Shown here: positions 23,193-25,179 of the stretch, piece by piece
Layout: each line of letters begins with the position of its first letter
Numbering within the stretch: position 1 is the first letter of the stretch
Source of the DNA: Bacteroidales bacterium UBA2714
GTDB taxonomy: Bacteria; Bacteroidota; Bacteroidia; Bacteroidales; P3
DNA: 25,179 nucleotides
Direction of reading: 5' to 3'
Assembly (NCBI GenBank): GCA_002354035.1
Contig: DEKU01000026.1
Coordinates: forward strand, 30,663-55,841
Translations under genes and position numbers: made by a program
The notes under the pieces: generated by a model
The model's input: the letters and a program-made list of their open reading frames with translations, nothing else
Databases searched by the model: none
Told to the model about the DNA's origin: nothing

Positions 23193-24068
23193 TCACTTTG
23201 CCAAAAACTCCGCCTGCGGGTTGTCGCGCAGGGTATAGCAGTAATCTTTCACCATCTGAGCCCACTCCTTGGCCGAGTGGCGGTTGTCGAAAGTGGTGTA
23301 GGGAATCGGTTTGCCCACCGTCAGGGTCATAGTCTTGCCGCGCTGGGCAAACATCTCGGCGGGCAGCAGGGCCATCTCAAAGTTGAACTTTATGCCCAGC
23401 CGTTCGCGCAGACGTGCCAGGTTGTAGAAACTCTCGCGGTTGCGGGCGTCGAAATAAAAAGGCACCACATCGCGGTGATAGCGCACAGCCTTCTTGATGA
23501 AGGTGGGCTTCCATTCCAGGTCGCGGATTTCGCCGCCCTTCTGTTTTCGCGAGCAGAGCCCGGCGGGGTAGTACAGCAGGCAGTTCTGCCCGGCAAAAGC
23601 CTCCTCCAGGGCCCCCACGTTGGCCGTGTTGCGGTTCACCTTGTCGATGGGTACAAACAACGGTGCCGGTCCAGGCAGGTAGAGCAGGAAATCAGTCACC
23701 GGGAATTTGATGTCCTGCCTGTAGCGTCCCACGGCGGCCATCACCGCCAGTCCGTCGGGTCCTCCCAGCGGGTGGTTACCCGCCATAATGGGGTAGCCCT
23801 CGGCCGGAATACGCTCGCCACCCTTCACCACCAGTTTCACATTCAGGTCGTCCGGATGGTCGCCCTCCAAAAAGGCGTGCACAAAATCCAGCCCGAACTT
23901 GTCGCGCAGACGGTAGATGGTGCGGTTGATGTGGTCGATGTGCAGCAGCCGCTCCATTGCCCGCACCGCCCAGCCAGGCAGCCGGACCTTCTTTTGGGCC
24001 AACACCTTCTCAAGGTCGACATGCTTTTCGGTTATCAGAGTGGGGTCGATATGACTTGTCGTTTCCAT
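23193..24068 (-). CDS. glsA: PlsC-like O-acyltransferase, glycine-lipid synthase GlsA
   Basis: A 291-residue acyltransferase. ATG 24068 (METTSHIDPTLITEKHVDLEKVL) is chosen over a TTG at 24086. It belongs to the lysophospholipid acyltransferase superfamily: GNHPLGGPDGLAV holds the catalytic His99 and Asp105 (spacing H-x5-D, as in the OlsA/tafazzin-like branch and not the classic H-x4-D). The glycerol-binding-type segment is PAPLFVPIDKVNRNT, with YYPAGLCSRKQKG as the substrate-site block. In glycine-lipid synthesis GlsA adds the second, O-linked acyl chain to the N-acyl product of GlsB. The pair lies in order glsA-glsB on the minus strand, 88 nt apart, driven by the promoter at 24113-24144. Confidence 0.85.
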   Translation of the reverse strand: METTSHIDPTLITEKHVDLEKVLAQKKVRLPGWAVRAMERLLHIDHINRTIYRLRDKFGLDFVHAFLEGDHPDDLNVKLVVKGGERIPAEGYPIMAGNHPLGGPDGLAVMAAVGRYRQDIKFPVTDFLLYLPGPAPLFVPIDKVNRNTANVGALEEAFAGQNCLLYYPAGLCSRKQKGGEIRDLEWKPTFIKKAVRYHRDVVPFYFDARNRESFYNLARLRERLGIKFNFEMALLPAEMFAQRGKTMTLTVGKPIPYTTFDNRHSAKEWAQMVKDYCYTLRDNPQAEFLAK

Positions 24069-24112
24069 GTGTTTACAAATTATCAACGATGGCGGATTGC
24101 CTTTCGAAATTG

Positions 24113-24144
24113 CAAAAGTACGAATTTTATTTCATACAGACAAA
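24113..24144 (-). promoter_or_regulatory. Bacteroidota-type promoter for glsA-glsB-engB-dacB
   Basis: Read on the minus strand, TTTG (24144-24141) is followed after 20 nt by TACTTTTG (24120-24113), an exact TAnnTTTG -7 element. The start would be near 24106, giving a leader of about 38 nt to ATG 24068. No other clear promoter is seen in the minus-strand run down to 19849. Confidence 0.75.
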
Positions 24145-24160
24145 AATATTATATAATAAT

Positions 24161-24187
24161 AAAAGGGACAGCCTTTTCGGCTGCCCC
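24161..24187 (-). terminator. Intrinsic terminator after the Hsp20 gene
   Basis: On the minus strand GGGGCAGCC (24187-24179) pairs with GGCTGTCCC (24173-24165) through nine pairs including one G-U, with loop GAAAA, followed by TTTTATTATTAT. It starts 30 nt after the Hsp20 stop. Confidence 0.85.
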
Positions 24188-24216
24188 AGTGTGGCTGTAA
24201 GGCTGAGTGTTCAGGC

Positions 24217-24657
24217 TTACTGGATGGTGATTTGCTGCGACATGGATTGCTTCTCCTCGTCGGTGAATTTGGGCATGTCGACGGTCAGGATGCCGTGTTC
24301 CACCTTGGCGCTGATGCTTTCTTTTTTCACGTTCTCGGGCAGACTGAACATCTGTTTGAACTGCAGGGTGCTGAACTCATGGCGCAGATAGTGGCGATCC
24401 TTCTTCTCCTCTTTCTTTTCCTCTTTCTTCACCATCTCAATCACCAGGTTGTTGTCGCTGTCCACACTCAGGCTCAGGTCGTCCTTGGTCAGGCCGGGCA
24501 CTGAAAGCTCCAGTTCGTAGTTCTTGTCGCTTTCGCTCACATTCATCTTGGGCATTGGCGTGTGTTCGTCGCAGGTTCCGTAATTCCAATTGTTCCAATT
24601 CAGCAATTCGTTAAACAGCGAAGGCATAAAGTTCTGATTTCTTGTTGTGAGTAACAT
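24217..24657 (-). CDS. Small heat shock protein, Hsp20/alpha-crystallin family
   Basis: A 146-residue ATP-independent chaperone that holds unfolding proteins in the cytoplasm. The N-terminal arm contains FMPSLFNELLNWNNW. The alpha-crystallin domain runs from about residue 36 (PKMNVSESDKNYELELSVPGLTKDDLSLSV) to VEHGILTVDMPKF near 130. A lysine/glutamate-rich loop (KKEEKKEEKKDRHYLRHEF) sits at the dimer-exchange loop, as in many Bacteroidota Hsp20 proteins. The usual C-terminal I-x-I is present as ITI at the very end. It is monocistronic, with its own terminator. No clear heat-shock promoter is visible; the leader contains a strong hairpin at 24730-24757. Confidence 0.94.
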   Translation of the reverse strand: MLLTTRNQNFMPSLFNELLNWNNWNYGTCDEHTPMPKMNVSESDKNYELELSVPGLTKDDLSLSVDSDNNLVIEMVKKEEKKEEKKDRHYLRHEFSTLQFKQMFSLPENVKKESISAKVEHGILTVDMPKFTDEEKQSMSQQITIQ

Positions 24658-24729
24658 AATTTTGATCTCCTATTTTTTTTGTTTTTATTTTATCTTGTTT
24701 GGGCTTCGGCCGTGGGGCTTCGCTCGTTC

Positions 24730-24757
24730 TGTCTGCGGTTCCTTACGTCCGCAGACA
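24730..24757. repeat. 9-bp perfect inverted repeat upstream of Hsp20
   Basis: TGTCTGCGG (24730-24738) and CCGCAGACA (24749-24757) are perfect complements with a 10-nt loop, 73 nt upstream of the Hsp20 ATG on the minus strand. It could be a leader hairpin of the Hsp20 mRNA or a regulator site. Confidence 0.55.
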
Positions 24758-25179
24758 CTTGCTATTCTGCAACACAAATGCCAGTTGCCGATAGGTGACA
24801 AAATTTCCGATTTTGGCTAAAAAAATGTCCAGTTTCGCCTGTCAATTTTTCCGAATAAGCTTTTTGCTATCGCTCAGAACTTCCTTCGGAGGTAGTGGTG
24901 TAAAATGGCTTATGTACTTGATAAACAGTTATGAATATGTTGGTTGGGGGTGCTTATGCGGGACAACCCTTCTGGGTGAGGGCATAGCTTTGACTTTGGG
25001 CTCTCTTCGGTGGCCGCTGTAGGGTTGTTTGTTCGGCTGATAGCCACGGCATTATTGCTATTTATTTTCTGTTTTGTCTCTGATCGAGAAACAATCAAGA
25101 ATATAAAGAGAAAAGAAATAGTGTATATGTCGCGGGGGCAGGGCCGGCGGGGATGGGAGTGTGATTTGCTGATTTAGGT
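24758..25179. other. Non-coding stretch at the right end, unexplained
   Basis: About 420 bases with no convincing gene on either strand. The short open frames here lack family features and plausible starts. Visible structure is limited to ACAACCCT (24963-24970) with its perfect complement AGGGTTGT (25021-25028) enclosing a GC-rich 50-nt segment, and a small hairpin near 24880-24895. The final 60 bases shift from A-rich to very G-rich. Confidence 0.5.

Noticed and set aside
23277..24200. 307-codon plus-strand open frame opposite glsA
   Set aside because: It is an antisense shadow without domains; it also covers the glsA promoter.

Overview
This window reads as chromosomal DNA of a member of the Bacteroidota, most likely order Bacteroidales. 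The reasons are: a GldF/GldG-type transporter protein, an exported C10 protease with a type IX secretion (T9SS) sorting tail, a glycine-lipid acyltransferase pair, CarboxypepD_reg and BACON-like exported proteins, and promoters of the Bacteroidota form TTTG/TTG-N19-20-TAnnTTTG with A-rich leaders instead of Shine-Dalgarno sites. I cannot name the genus. No rRNA, tRNA, insertion sequence or CRISPR array is seen.

Layout. 1-398: a 22-nt tandem repeat, a long GC-rich inverted repeat and a promoter. 411-5642 (+): an exported M28-family peptidase homologue that has lost several catalytic residues, a GldF-GldG fusion protein and its DUF4340 neighbour. 5661-12104 (+): a tightly packed housekeeping run: surE, a small membrane protein, lpxB, an exported SpoIID-family protein, a periplasmic thioredoxin, ftsY and rimO, closed by a clear terminator. 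12105-12653: an AT-rich intergenic region with phased repeats, a perfect DnaA-box match, a promoter and a palindromic operator. 12654-16993 (+): an operon of ABC ATPase, membrane protein, DUF4097-like lipoprotein, YtrA-type GntR repressor and CarboxypepD_reg exported protein. 17104-19735 (+): a lipoprotein and a C10 cysteine protease with T9SS tail. A bidirectional terminator then separates this from the minus-strand run 24068-19849: glsA, glsB, engB and a PBP4-like protein lacking its catalytic serine. Hsp20 lies at 24657-24217 (-), followed by about 520 bases of unexplained non-coding DNA.

How it fits together. Most genes serve the envelope: lipid A (lpxB), glycine lipids (glsB, glsA), peptidoglycan-related exported proteins, membrane targeting (ftsY) and protein export. 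The most system-like part is the 12.5-17.0 kb operon. It looks like a self-repressed envelope-stress ABC module of the Bacillus Ytr type, but with the repressor as fourth gene and Bacteroidota-specific exported partners. Other points worth a second look are two enzyme homologues with damaged active sites (M28 and PBP4) and a block from about 4.6 to 12.1 kb whose GC skew is opposite to its flanks.
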